Under the pieces are notes generated by a model, which did not search any database, was not told where the DNA came from, and saw nothing but the letters and a program-made list of their open reading frames with translations. 64,000 bases of DNA. Source: Bifidobacterium reuteri DSM 23975 (GTDB lineage: Bacteria; Actinomycetota; Actinomycetes; Actinomycetales; Bifidobacteriaceae). Position numbers and translations under genes: made by a program. This document shows, one piece after another, positions 56,077 to 64,000 of the stretch; position 1 is the stretch's first letter, and each line of letters opens with the position of its first letter. The stretch lies in NCBI RefSeq assembly GCF_000741695.1, contig NZ_JGZK01000001.1, positions 186,001 through 250,000 of the forward strand, in the 5' to 3' direction.

Positions 56077-56700
56077 TTATCCGGCGGTGTCCAGGTCGAA
56101 TCGGCTGAGATCCACGCCTTCGTGTTCCAGCAGTTCCGCCTTGATATCGAGTCTGCCGCCATAGCCGCCGAAGTGCCGCCTGGCTCCCACTACACGGTGG
56201 CATGGCACGATGATGGTGATGGGATTGCGTTTCACTGCACCGCCCACGGCCTGCGCGGCCATCCGGCCGCCGCCTCTCCGCTCCGCAAGTTCCGCGGCGA
56301 GCTCGCCGTAGCTCACGGTTTCCCCATAGGGGATTTCCGCCACCAGATCCCATACTTCATGCTGGAATGGCGTGCCATGAGGGTTGAGCAGGGGTGCGGC
56401 GCCGATTTTCGGGTGTTCGCCTGCGAAATAGGCTTCGAGCCATTCCCGAGTTTGGCGGAACACTTCAGCGGTGCCGGAATCGGCGTCGCTGGTGTCGGCA
56501 TTACCGACGTCGGTGTCGTCGTCATTGTCGGTGTCGTCGGCATCGAGTCCTTGGGACGCTCCGGAAGCGGCCCACCACCAATCTTCGAGGCATAGCTCGG
56601 TCAGGGTCTCGCCGTCCGAGGCCATCCTCATGCGGCCAATCGGTGTTTCGACCGTGGCTCGCACTATCGGGCGTCGTGCGTGTTCATTCATGGACATCAT
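56077..56700 (-). CDS. ogt: Methylated-DNA--protein-cysteine methyltransferase
   Basis: A 207-residue suicide repair enzyme that takes the alkyl group from O6-alkylguanine. The active-site Cys167 lies in IVPCHRVVG, the helix-turn-helix precedes it (PYGETVSYGELAAEL), and GGYGGRLDIKAELLEHEG follows. An Asp/Thr/Asn-rich run (DADDTDNDDDTDVGNADT, about residues 53-70) is inserted between the N- and C-terminal domains. The start is uncertain between the first ATG and the fourth codon. Confidence 0.95.
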   Translation of the reverse strand: MMSMNEHARRPIVRATVETPIGRMRMASDGETLTELCLEDWWWAASGASQGLDADDTDNDDDTDVGNADTSDADSGTAEVFRQTREWLEAYFAGEHPKIGAAPLLNPHGTPFQHEVWDLVAEIPYGETVSYGELAAELAERRGGGRMAAQAVGGAVKRNPITIIVPCHRVVGARRHFGGYGGRLDIKAELLEHEGVDLSRFDLDTAG

Positions 56701-56805
56701 TATCCGTCCGCTCGCCGAATGCTGCCATTAGCTTGAAGATTTGGGACTATCTGCCTTCAATGTAGTAGCTTTCCGCAGGCGGCTTAATGTACCTCATTGA
56801 AGACA

Positions 56806-56846
56806 GATGCCCGTACCGAATGCGTGAATGATTCGGCACGGGCATC
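56806..56846 (-). terminator. Hairpin terminator after the FMN reductase gene
   Basis: A 16-base stem GATGCCCGTACCGAAT / ATTCGGCACGGGCATC with one mismatch and a 9-base loop, 40 bases beyond the FMN reductase stop. The minus-strand tail is TGTCTTC, a weak T-run. Confidence 0.65.
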
Positions 56847-56886
56847 CAAAAGGAAGAAAGACGCATTGCTGAATGCGCCGATCGGC

Positions 56887-57447
56887 TTACTCTTCGACGA
56901 ACTTCAGGAAGGCGTCGGCTTCGGCGGCGAGCTTGGCCTTGTCTTCGTCGGTCAGACCCAGCTTGCCGGTGCCCCAGGCCTCGGGAGCCAGAGCGAATCC
57001 GGCCTGCTCGTCCACAGGCAGCAGCTCGGCCTTGTTGAAGCCCAGCACCTCATTGAGCTTGGCGCGGGTGCCGGCGCCGGCGGACTGGCCTGCTACAGAG
57101 GAGATGGCGACCTTCTTGCCGGCCAGCACGGAAGCGGATTCCGCCGGGAACGGCTCCAGCGGGCGGGACAGCCAGTCGAGCAGGTTCTTCAGCACGCCCG
57201 GGTAGCTGTAGTTGTACTCGGGGGAGAAGATCCACACGCCATCGGCTTCGACGACGGCCTTGCGGGCGGCGTCGACGGCGGCCGGCGGGTTCGGGAACTC
57301 GACGTCCTGGTCGAAGAACGGGACGTCGGTGTAATCGAGGAACTCGACTTCGGCGCGGTCGCCGATCAGGGTCTTGGCCTCATCGGCGAGCTGGTGGTTG
57401 AAGCCGTTCTTGTGCAGGCTGCCGACCACGAACAGAAGCTTGGTCAT
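56887..57447 (-). CDS. NADPH-dependent FMN reductase family flavoprotein
   Basis: A 186-residue flavodoxin-fold protein. The phosphate loop is VVGSLHKNGFNHQLA, and the flavin loop is SPEYNYSYPGVLKNLLDWLSR, the typical P-E-Y-N-x-S-x-P-G motif; GKKVAISSVAGQSAGAGTR follows. It transfers electrons from NAD(P)H to flavin, quinone or related acceptors. AAGGAG lies before the ATG of MTKLLFVVGSL; the long upstream extension is not conserved. Confidence 0.93.
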   Translation of the reverse strand: MTKLLFVVGSLHKNGFNHQLADEAKTLIGDRAEVEFLDYTDVPFFDQDVEFPNPPAAVDAARKAVVEADGVWIFSPEYNYSYPGVLKNLLDWLSRPLEPFPAESASVLAGKKVAISSVAGQSAGAGTRAKLNEVLGFNKAELLPVDEQAGFALAPEAWGTGKLGLTDEDKAKLAAEADAFLKFVEE

Positions 57448-57760
57448 GATGTACTCCTTGGCTGTAGGGCTGCATGGATGCTCGCGGCTGGGCGGTCGGA
57501 GCCATGCAGTTTCGATACTTTTTATTGCCATGCCCCATTGTGCGCCCGCGTGCCTGACAATCCCTTCGCGCTGGGCGAAGGCGCGGGAAGGGCATGTGCG
57601 GGATGCGTGTGCGAGCGTGGTGTGCGGGAGGCGCAGAAGTGGACTGATGCCATATGTGAGCAACGGCGAAAAGCGCGGAATCATGCGGAGACACGCGGGA
57701 ATGTGCATTTTTCCGATAAATGGCGTATCTTATTCACCTGTTGCTTCATACAGCAGCATT
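57448..57760. other. Spacer between the FMN reductase gene and tRNA-Gly
   Basis: 313 bases that should hold the reductase promoter and the tRNA-Gly promoter. A possible TATCTT lies near 57726; I see no convincing -35 or other structure. Confidence 0.4.
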
Positions 57761-57833
57761 GCGGACATAGCTTAGTTGGTAAAGCGCAACCTTGCCAAGG
57801 TTGAGACCGCGGGTTCGAGTCCCGTTGTCCGCT
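57761..57833 (+). tRNA. tRNA-Gly (GCC)
   Basis: 73 bases, CCA not encoded. Anticodon arm CAACC-TTGCCAA-GGTTG, anticodon GCC for GGC/GGT codons. Acceptor GCGGACA/TGTCCGC, T arm CGGG-TTCGAGT-CCCG. Confidence 0.96.
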
Positions 57834-57867
57834 CTCTGAAGGCTGGTTCAGCCTGATGAACTGACCC

Positions 57868-57939
57868 GGGCGGTTGGCGCAGAGGTAGCGCACTTCCCTG
57901 ACACGGAAGGGGTCACAAGTTCGAATCTTGTATCGCCCA
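57868..57939 (+). tRNA. tRNA-Val (GAC)
   Basis: 72 bases, CCA not encoded. Anticodon arm CTTCC-CTGACAC-GGAAG, anticodon GAC for GTC/GTT codons. It lies 34 bases after tRNA-Gly and probably shares its transcript. Confidence 0.96.
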
Positions 57940-57949
57940 CTCGCATGAG

Positions 57950-57974
57950 ACCGGCAGACGGCTGCCGGTTTTCT
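57950..57974 (+). terminator. Terminator between the two tRNA-Val genes
   Basis: ACCGGCAG / CTGCCGGT around a 4-base loop, then TTTCTT. It suggests that the second tRNA-Val has its own promoter or depends on read-through. Confidence 0.8.
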
Positions 57975-57984
57975 TATGCCAATC

Positions 57985-58057
57985 GGGCGATTGGCGCAGC
58001 GGCTAGCGCACTTCGTTCACACCGAAGGGGTCGTAGGTTCGATTCCTACATCGCCCA
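57985..58057 (+). tRNA. tRNA-Val (CAC)
   Basis: 73 bases, CCA not encoded. Anticodon arm CTTCG-TTCACAC-CGAAG, anticodon CAC for GTG codons. Closely similar to the preceding tRNA-Val in acceptor and D arm, a local duplicate that has diverged. Confidence 0.96.
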
Positions 58058-58065
58058 CCCGATGC

Positions 58066-58093
58066 ATCCCGCCAGTTTGGCGGGATTTTTTTG
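58066..58093 (+). terminator. Terminator of tRNA-Val (CAC)
   Basis: ATCCCGCC / GGCGGGAT around AGTTT, then a run of seven T. A classical terminator that also faces the convergent lipase gene. Confidence 0.95.
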
Positions 58094-58103
58094 TTTTCCG
58101 GTT

Positions 58104-59435
58104 TTACAGGCCGCGCTGCTTGAGCCCTGCCACGATCTGTACATAGAATTCGCGCACATCGAACCCGGGGATGTTCTCCCTGTCGAGGTCGATCATGTCG
58201 GCGTGCGAGATGCCGCGCGTGCCGTTCGGCTCCAGCCATATGAACCGTTCGCCCCATGGGAATGAGGGCTGGGACACCAGGCCGTCATTCGGGCCGTCGA
58301 ACCACTTGACCAGTGGATAGGTGAAGTTCAGCGGGAACTTGCCGGTGGTGGCGTGGGCCAGTTTGGAGCCGACGCTCTGGCATACGATGCCCGCGAACGG
58401 GTCAGCGGCGGCGACCCCAGCAGTGTTGCCTGATGTGCCATTCGATGTGCCGTTGGCTGTGCCGGTTGCCATGCCTCCCACAGCAACGCCCACAGCGCCG
58501 TTCGCAGCGCAGTTGAGTTCGTTCCAATCGCCGATTTCGGCATTGAGACTGGTGCAGCCGGCCTGGGTGAGATCATGCACAGCGGCCATGAAATCCGGCT
58601 GGGAATCGCCGAGCCGGGCCGCCGCGGCGTTGTAGGCCGACTCGACCTGTTTCTGGGCGGCGAGAGGAATCTTCTCCAACAGGTAATCCGCGAACCCGCA
58701 TCCGCGGTGCGGGGTGTTGATGGTGGTCAGCGATGCCACGTATGGCGCGGCACCGCACCGGGCGATGGCGTAACGCATGTCCAATCCGCCCTTGGAATGG
58801 GCGATGACGTTCACCTTGCCGCATCCGGTGGTCTCGACGATGCTGCGGATGCGTTCGGTCAGCTCACGTGCCGAATCCGGCACCGAAGCGGCCGACTGGT
58901 GCTCTCCGTAATAGATGACGACCCCGTTGCGCTGCAGTTCGGCGGGCACGCGGCCCCAATAATTCAGCACTTTGGTGTCGCGGAAGAACACGCCATGCAC
59001 CAGCAGTACGGGGTATCGCGTGGCGCAGATGCGCTGGGCGGCGCGTGAACGGTCGAGTCGGTCCTTGGCGGATTCGAACCGCACTTCGTCGCCGACCGTG
59101 CGGATGATCAGATGCAGCGCGATGAGATTCGCCACGGGAATCCATCCGCAGAGGATGCCGATCACACGGATTTTGAGCCCCAATTGTACGGATGTGACGT
59201 ACACGGTGATGATGCCGATCCAGAACACCAGAGATTCGATGATGACCGTCACGGCCACCGAGGCTGCCCACGTGGGCCATGCGTCGGCCCAGGGCGCCGG
59301 CCAGCCTGCGGCGAGTATCGTGAACAGTGATGCGCCCAGCAGAAGGGTTGCGGCCAGGCACGTCCACCAGAATATCGTAAGCATGATCACGCCGAATCGG
59401 CATGCGGCAATGCGAGGATTCATATGCCCTATCAT
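58104..59435 (-). CDS. Membrane-anchored lipase-like alpha/beta hydrolase
   Basis: A 443-residue protein with three to four N-terminal hydrophobic helices (for example IMLTIFWWTCLAATLLLGASL) and a lipase domain from about residue 140. YPVLLVHGVFFRD supplies the oxyanion HG, VNVIAHSKGGLDMRYAI the nucleophile Ser, and GPNDGLVSQPSFPWG and GISHADMID the Asp and His. A small simple-sequence run, GTANGTSNGTSGNTAG, is inserted near residue 335. It likely acts on lipids or esters at the membrane face. Confidence 0.88.
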   Translation of the reverse strand: MIGHMNPRIAACRFGVIMLTIFWWTCLAATLLLGASLFTILAAGWPAPWADAWPTWAASVAVTVIIESLVFWIGIITVYVTSVQLGLKIRVIGILCGWIPVANLIALHLIIRTVGDEVRFESAKDRLDRSRAAQRICATRYPVLLVHGVFFRDTKVLNYWGRVPAELQRNGVVIYYGEHQSAASVPDSARELTERIRSIVETTGCGKVNVIAHSKGGLDMRYAIARCGAAPYVASLTTINTPHRGCGFADYLLEKIPLAAQKQVESAYNAAAARLGDSQPDFMAAVHDLTQAGCTSLNAEIGDWNELNCAANGAVGVAVGGMATGTANGTSNGTSGNTAGVAAADPFAGIVCQSVGSKLAHATTGKFPLNFTYPLVKWFDGPNDGLVSQPSFPWGERFIWLEPNGTRGISHADMIDLDRENIPGFDVREFYVQIVAGLKQRGL

Positions 59436-59572
59436 ATGTCCGCGTCGCCGCCGGATAGGGTGGTTGCTAGCTACAAATCTGGGCGACGGTTGTTGTGATT
59501 CCGATGCTTGATATGGGCGTTGATATGGGCGATGGATGTCGCTCTGGGCTGTGTCAGGCTAAGGTGATGGCT

Positions 59573-60277
59573 ATGGCTGCGTTTTCCGATGTGATTTTCG
59601 ACTTCTGCGACGTATTGGTTGACTGGAAGCCGCGCGTGACGCTGACCGGACGGGTGCCAGAAGCGGTGATCGATCGATTGTTCGACCGTGGTGACCCTTA
59701 TGGATTCTGGCATTACGATGAGCTGTCCGATTTGGGGTGGAGCGAGGAGCGGGTACTCGCGGATTATGCCGCCCACCATGAGGTGGCCGGGTTCGTCGAC
59801 ACTTCGATGGCTGATATGGCTGATACTGCCGATACTGCCGATGCGGTGGCTACTGGGGAAGCTGCGCCCTTTGTGGCGAATCAGACTGCATATGAGGCAT
59901 TCCGGCTGTATTTCGCCCGGCAGCGACTGGCATTGGTCGGCATGCTGCCCGGCATGCCCGAACTGTTGCGCGACCTGCACGCCGCAGGAGTGCGTTGCTG
60001 GGGACTGACCAACTTCACGGTGAAATACGTGGACGCGGCGCGCGAGCTGTTCCCTGAACTCACCCTGCTGAAGGATGTGGTGGTCTCCAGTGCGGAACGC
60101 ATCCACAAACCCGACCCGGAGATCTTCCGGCGTGCCATCGCCCGTTTTGGCGTGGATCCCGCACATACGGCATTCGTGGACGACAAGCCGTGGAACGCCG
60201 AGGCTGGCACCGCAGCCGGACTGCACGGCATCCGTTTCACCGATGCCGTCTCCTTGCGCGCCAGACTGCTTCCTTGA
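59573..60277 (+). CDS. HAD-superfamily hydrolase
   Basis: A 234-residue HAD-IA phosphatase-like protein. Motif I is IFDFCDVLVDW, with Asp and a second Asp that follow the DxG(D/N)V pattern; motif II is WGLTNFTV; motif III HKPDPEIF; motif IV FVDDKPWN. The cap region holds an extra DTADTADAVATGE run from simple repeats at 59816-59850. Substrate unknown. The ATG of MAAFSDV follows AAGGTG; another ATG two codons earlier is possible. Confidence 0.88.
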   Translation: MAAFSDVIFDFCDVLVDWKPRVTLTGRVPEAVIDRLFDRGDPYGFWHYDELSDLGWSEERVLADYAAHHEVAGFVDTSMADMADTADTADAVATGEAAPFVANQTAYEAFRLYFARQRLALVGMLPGMPELLRDLHAAGVRCWGLTNFTVKYVDAARELFPELTLLKDVVVSSAERIHKPDPEIFRRAIARFGVDPAHTAFVDDKPWNAEAGTAAGLHGIRFTDAVSLRARLLP

Positions 60278-60416
60278 CGCGGAGCGCTCACTTGGCGGAG
60301 AGAGGCAGATGGATATTAGCCGGTTGCTTCCTGGCAATCGCGACCACCCTGCGGATGATGCGTGATGTGGCCGCGTAATGTTGCGGCCTGGGCCGGTGCC
60401 GGGCCGCAACGTCAGC

Positions 60417-61943
60417 TTATGGCAGTTGCGCCGGCGTATCCTCCTCACGAGGATGGGTCTTCCTCCACCAACGCTGCACGAAGTAGGCGCCATAGCACAG
60501 CACGATGAACACCAGTTCCGCGCCCAGCGCGAACCGCTGCTCCTTGTCGAAGAACACCAGCAGGAACGAAGCGGTGCACAGGATGAACGCGCCCCACGAG
60601 GTATAGGGGTAGCCGGGCGTGCGGTATTTCAGCTCATCGACCTGATGTCCGGATGCGACCCAACGCTTGCGGAACACGATCTGGCAGTAGGCGATGGCGA
60701 TCCAGACCACTACGGCGGACAGGCCGGAGAGCGCCACCAGCACCAGATACACGGTGGACGCTGCCACCACCGAAGACAGCAACGCCAACAACCCGCCGGC
60801 CATGGCCGCGCACAGGGCCAGCAACGGCACGCCATGACGGGTGGTCTTGGCGAACCAGCGCGGGATCATGCCTTCATGCCCCATCGACCACACCATGCGC
60901 GTGGAGGCGTACAGTCCGGAATTCGAGGCGGACAGCACGGCCGTGAGCACCACGAAGTTCATGATATCGGCCGCATATGGGATGCCGATAGAGCTGAATA
61001 CGAGCACGAATGGGCTTTCGCCCACGCCGGCCTGACGCCATGGAATCAGCGCGCACATCACCACGATAGAGCCGATGAAGAACAGCACCAGACGCCACAG
61101 GGTGGTGTGGATGGCCTTCGGCACGGCGGTTTCCGGGTCACGTGTTTCGCCGGCCGTCACGCCGATGAGCTCGGTGCCGGAGAAGGCGAAGTTGACGGTC
61201 AGGATCGTGGCGAACACCGGCATGAAGCCGTTCGGGAAGATGCCGTCCTTGATGAGGTTGCCGAACAGCGGGGCGTGCGTGTATCCCTTCATCGGGATTA
61301 CGCCGAAAATCGCCAGCAGACCGATTACGATGAACGCGCAGATGGCGAATACCTTGATGGACGCGAACCAGAACTCGGCCTCGGCGAAGAACCGCACCGA
61401 CAACGCATTCAAGGTGAAGATGAGCACGATGCATGCTGCCGACCACATCCATGTGGGCGTATCGGGGAACCAACGCTGCATCAGCAGACCGGCGGCCGTG
61501 AATTCGGAACCCAGCGCCACCGTCCACGTCATCCAATACTGGATGGCGATGACGAATCCGGTGCCTGGTCCGATGAACCGCTCCGCATACACATGGAAGG
61601 AACCGGTCACCGGCATCGCCACCGAAAGCTCGCCGAGCGTGAGCATGACCAGATACACGATGACCGCGCCGATGGCATACGCCAGGATGGTGCCGATGGG
61701 ACCCGCCTGCTGGATGGTGTAGCCGGAACTCAGGAACAGACCGGTTCCGATGACGCCGCCGAGCGAGATCATCTGCAGATGGCGTGATTCCATGCCCCGC
61801 TTGAGATTCGTGTGCAACGCATGCTTGGTATGGTCTGTGCCGCCGCTGGTCTCGTCCGATGATGCATGTGCCGTCGCCTCGGCTGACGTATCGGAAACGG
61901 GCGGCTGCGACTGTACGGCTGTATCGGATTCGGTCTGACTCAT
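60417..61943 (-). CDS. Amino-acid permease (APC family, LysP-like)
   Basis: A 508-residue permease with twelve expected helices. [21 protein letters not shown] is a typical APC opening (seen as [20 protein letters not shown]), with [35 protein letters not shown] and [19 protein letters not shown] as further family marks; the last block is characteristic of the basic/proton-coupled amino-acid group. The N-terminal 45 residues are charged and variable. The substrate may be lysine, arginine or another amino acid. The ATG of MSQTESD is used; a long upstream frame overlaps the glycosyltransferase gene and is rejected. Confidence 0.93.
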   Translation of the reverse strand: MSQTESDTAVQSQPPVSDTSAEATAHASSDETSGGTDHTKHALHTNLKRGMESRHLQMISLGGVIGTGLFLSSGYTIQQAGPIGTILAYAIGAVIVYLVMLTLGELSVAMPVTGSFHVYAERFIGPGTGFVIAIQYWMTWTVALGSEFTAAGLLMQRWFPDTPTWMWSAACIVLIFTLNALSVRFFAEAEFWFASIKVFAICAFIVIGLLAIFGVIPMKGYTHAPLFGNLIKDGIFPNGFMPVFATILTVNFAFSGTELIGVTAGETRDPETAVPKAIHTTLWRLVLFFIGSIVVMCALIPWRQAGVGESPFVLVFSSIGIPYAADIMNFVVLTAVLSASNSGLYASTRMVWSMGHEGMIPRWFAKTTRHGVPLLALCAAMAGGLLALLSSVVAASTVYLVLVALSGLSAVVVWIAIAYCQIVFRKRWVASGHQVDELKYRTPGYPYTSWGAFILCTASFLLVFFDKEQRFALGAELVFIVLCYGAYFVQRWWRKTHPREEDTPAQLP

Positions 61944-62077
61944 ACTGCTCTCTTTGACGTGTGTTCCTGCCATGGCTGGCGCGCAGGGATGAATCGGCAA
62001 AGAAGACGCCCCGCCGCGCCCAGAACAGTATACGCGTGCGCAGGGCAGCCACAGGCTGTGAGTCGGTATGTGGCGCA

Positions 62078-63385
62078 CTAGGCGCGGTGGGCGAGATTCA
62101 GTTCGATGGCCAGACGATAGTAGTCGATAAGCCGGTCGACCATGTTCGGCCAGGTGCGCCCCTGCACAGCGGCGAGTCCGTTGGTGCCCATGAGCCGACG
62201 CAACGGCTCGTCCTCGACGAGTCGCGTTACGCATTCGCGCAGATCGTCCTCATCATTGGGACGGTACAGCAATCCGGTCACATTGGTGTCGACCAGGTCA
62301 ATCGGTCCGCCGCTGGCCGGGGCGATGACCGGCAGCCCGGACGCCATGGCCTCCTGAATGGTCTGCCCGAACGTCTCCTCATTGCCGGTGTGCACGAAGA
62401 TGTCCAATGCGGCATAGGCGTCGGCGAGGTCGTCGCCATGAAGCATGCCGGTGAATACCGCATGAGGCAGTTGCTCATGCAGTATTTCCTCCATCGGGCC
62501 GCCGCCGACCACGACCAGTTGGATATTGAGGTCGGCCAGTGCCGCGAGCTGTTCCACCTGCTTTTCAGGGGCGAGACGCCCCACGTAGCCAACCACCGGC
62601 ATGGTGCCGTCATGGCTCCATGCGCTGTGCAGTTCAGCGGCATGACCACCCGCAGCGCGCGTGGGGGTGAACAAATCGGAATCCACGCCACGGCCCCATA
62701 GGCGGATCAGTGAGGGGTCCACGCCGAACGATTCCAGCCTCTGCCGCGCTTGGTCGGTGGGCGCGAGGGTGAGCGTAGCCATGTTGTGCATCTGCGCGAT
62801 GCGCTTGGCCACGATATCCTCTGCCTTCTCGCCGGCGGCCTTGCTCACTTTGCGCAGCCATCCGGTGTGGTGCGGCGCTATGCCGTCCGTCACACCGTCC
62901 ACCGCCTGACGGGCGAATCGGCGCGCGTACTGCGCCACATCGGTCTGGTAGATGGCCACGGTGGGCACGCCGAGCTCCTCGCCGGCGATGAGCGCCGCAT
63001 GGCCCAGCTTGGAGATCGGTGCCGCCACGTGGATGATGTCCGGCTTGGGGGCGTCCTCGATGGATTGGATGATCGGGGTTTTCGGCGAAATGGCCACATT
63101 GAACTTCTGAATCGGCACGGTCGGCACCGCGTCCACAGGGTAGCCGGCGTATTCTCCGCTTTCTGGTGCGGGCTGAGGCGCGATCACGCGGGCGGAGAAC
63201 CCGTGTTCGGCAAACCGGTCGAGAATATGCTTGACGCTGCCGGAAACGCCGTTGGTCTGCTCCAATGACGATTCGCTGACGATCAGCACATTGAGCTTGC
63301 GCCGTTGGAAGCCCGATGTGCTGCCGTCGCTCTGATTGTCCGGGATGGATGAGTCATCCGATTGTTGCTTCGTTGCATCGTTCAC
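62078..63385 (-). CDS. GT4-family glycosyltransferase (PimB/MgtA-like)
   Basis: A 435-residue two-Rossmann-domain transferase. The N-terminal domain opens [20 protein letters not shown] after a 30-residue disordered head, and the donor domain has [19 protein letters not shown] and the EX7E motif in [13 protein letters not shown]. Close to the mannosyltransferases that build lipomannan or phosphatidylinositol mannosides, or to glucosyl-diacylglycerol transferases. It starts with GTG, with only weak upstream AGGCG. It precedes the permease gene on the same strand. Confidence 0.92.
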   Translation of the reverse strand: MNDATKQQSDDSSIPDNQSDGSTSGFQRRKLNVLIVSESSLEQTNGVSGSVKHILDRFAEHGFSARVIAPQPAPESGEYAGYPVDAVPTVPIQKFNVAISPKTPIIQSIEDAPKPDIIHVAAPISKLGHAALIAGEELGVPTVAIYQTDVAQYARRFARQAVDGVTDGIAPHHTGWLRKVSKAAGEKAEDIVAKRIAQMHNMATLTLAPTDQARQRLESFGVDPSLIRLWGRGVDSDLFTPTRAAGGHAAELHSAWSHDGTMPVVGYVGRLAPEKQVEQLAALADLNIQLVVVGGGPMEEILHEQLPHAVFTGMLHGDDLADAYAALDIFVHTGNEETFGQTIQEAMASGLPVIAPASGGPIDLVDTNVTGLLYRPNDEDDLRECVTRLVEDEPLRRLMGTNGLAAVQGRTWPNMVDRLIDYYRLAIELNLAHRA

Positions 63386-63441
63386 GATGATATTCGCCTG
63401 TCGATTCTGAAGTATGTGCTGTGGATGGTTGATGATGACGG

Positions 63442-64000
63442 TCAGGCCGTCGCTGCCGACGATGCCGTGACCTTGGTCGGATCCTTCTGCAGGGTCAGGA
63501 ACACGAGGGCCACGACCAGCAGGATGGCGATGGACAGCACGCCGATCGAGGCGTTGCCGGTCAGCGACGTGGTGGTGGCCACGAGGAAGGTGCCCAGGAT
63601 CGAGGCGGTCTTGCCGAAGATATCGTAGAAGCCGTAGTACTCGTTGGCGTGGTCCTTCGGAATGATCTTGCCGTAGTACGAACGGGACAGCGCCTGGATG
63701 CCGCCTTGGAACATGCCCACCAGAATCGCGAGAATCCAGAATTCAAGCGCGGCTTTCAGGAAGAACGTGGCGAAGAACACGATGCCCATATAGGCGATGA
63801 CGGCCACGGTGATCATCGGCTTGCAGCCGAAACGGCCGGCCAGACGGCCATACAGGATCGCGCAGGGGAAGGCCACGAACTGCGTGACCAGCAGGGCCAC
63901 CACCAGCTGGGTCGAGTCGATGCCCAGCTGCGTGCCGTACGAGGTGCTCATCGAAATCACCGTGTTCACGGCATCGATGTAGAAGAAGAAGGCGACCATG
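63442..64000 (-). CDS. MFS transporter, C-terminal part (UMF1-like), runs off the window
   Basis: At least 186 residues. AFFFYIDAVNTVISM, TQFVAFPCAILYG and ALSRSYYGKIIPKDHANEYYGFYDIFGK are typical of UMF1-family transporters, in which they lie in the second half, so the N-terminal half must continue beyond 64000. About five to six membrane helices are seen. Substrate unknown. It is the next gene upstream of the glycosyltransferase on the minus strand. Confidence 0.88.
   Translation of the reverse strand, partial: MVAFFFYIDAVNTVISMSTSYGTQLGIDSTQLVVALLVTQFVAFPCAILYGRLAGRFGCKPMITVAVIAYMGIVFFATFFLKAALEFWILAILVGMFQGGIQALSRSYYGKIIPKDHANEYYGFYDIFGKTASILGTFLVATTTSLTGNASIGVLSIAILLVVALVFLTLQKDPTKVTASSAATA

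Noticed and set aside
61944..62234. Extended start of the amino-acid permease
   Set aside because: It runs into the glycosyltransferase gene, and the Arg-rich extension is not a permease sequence. The ATG at 61943 has its own upstream GAGAG.

Overview
The window looks like chromosomal DNA of a high-GC Gram-positive actinobacterium, most probably a Bifidobacterium of the longum/breve type. Pointers are a NucS/EndoMS mismatch endonuclease, a GlnR-type winged-helix regulator, GlgE, a complete atpBEFHAGDC operon next to metA, short tRNA loci, and many intergenic palindromes. The genus call is from gene content and protein style; no search was run.

Layout. 1-6 kb: an acetyltransferase and an unusual KAP-NTPase/methyltransferase fusion (minus strand), then chorismate mutase and a large secreted protein (plus). 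6-14.6 kb: a minus-strand run of valS, an orphan family-5 solute-binding protein, nth, a GlnR-like regulator, a membrane protein, mntP and ppa, with a palindrome-rich duplicated segment at the ppa 3' end. 14.7-19.4 kb: glgE and, divergently, an LPXTG surface protein, with DnaA-box-like sites between them. 19.6-21.4 kb: a BrnT/BrnA toxin-antitoxin pair between two related antitoxin sequences, an array of about eight 52-bp repeats, and initiator tRNA-fMet. 21.8-30.4 kb: metA and the F1Fo ATP synthase operon, closed by a strong terminator.

30.7-41.9 kb: nucS, an FKBP lipoprotein, a membrane protein/lipoprotein pair, a CnoX-like thioredoxin-TPR protein, a CYTH protein, tRNA-Arg, ridA, then plsC-gpsA-ddl (acylglycerol phosphate and cell-wall precursor supply) and a UPF0145 protein. 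The gpsA locus has a duplicated 5' end split by a palindromic insert, and the main copy has a one-base deletion near its 3' end. 42.1-43.0 kb: a second array, about 17 copies, of the same 52-bp repeat. 43.5-47.8 kb: a four-gene ABC importer operon. 48-56.7 kb: a CPBP-family membrane protein, mscS, aspA with an upstream TetR gene, an Mbeg1-like hydrolase, a second orphan family-5 solute-binding lipoprotein and ogt. 56.9-64 kb: an FMN reductase, tRNA-Gly, two tRNA-Val, a membrane-anchored lipase-like hydrolase, a HAD phosphatase, an amino-acid permease, a GT4 glycosyltransferase and the end of an MFS transporter that runs off the window.

The most unusual signals lie between genes: two large 52-bp repeat arrays, several intergenic spacers that each hold their own locus-specific paired palindrome, and three genes (ppa, gpsA, valS) whose ends have been copied next to a palindrome while the inner copy keeps the true gene end.
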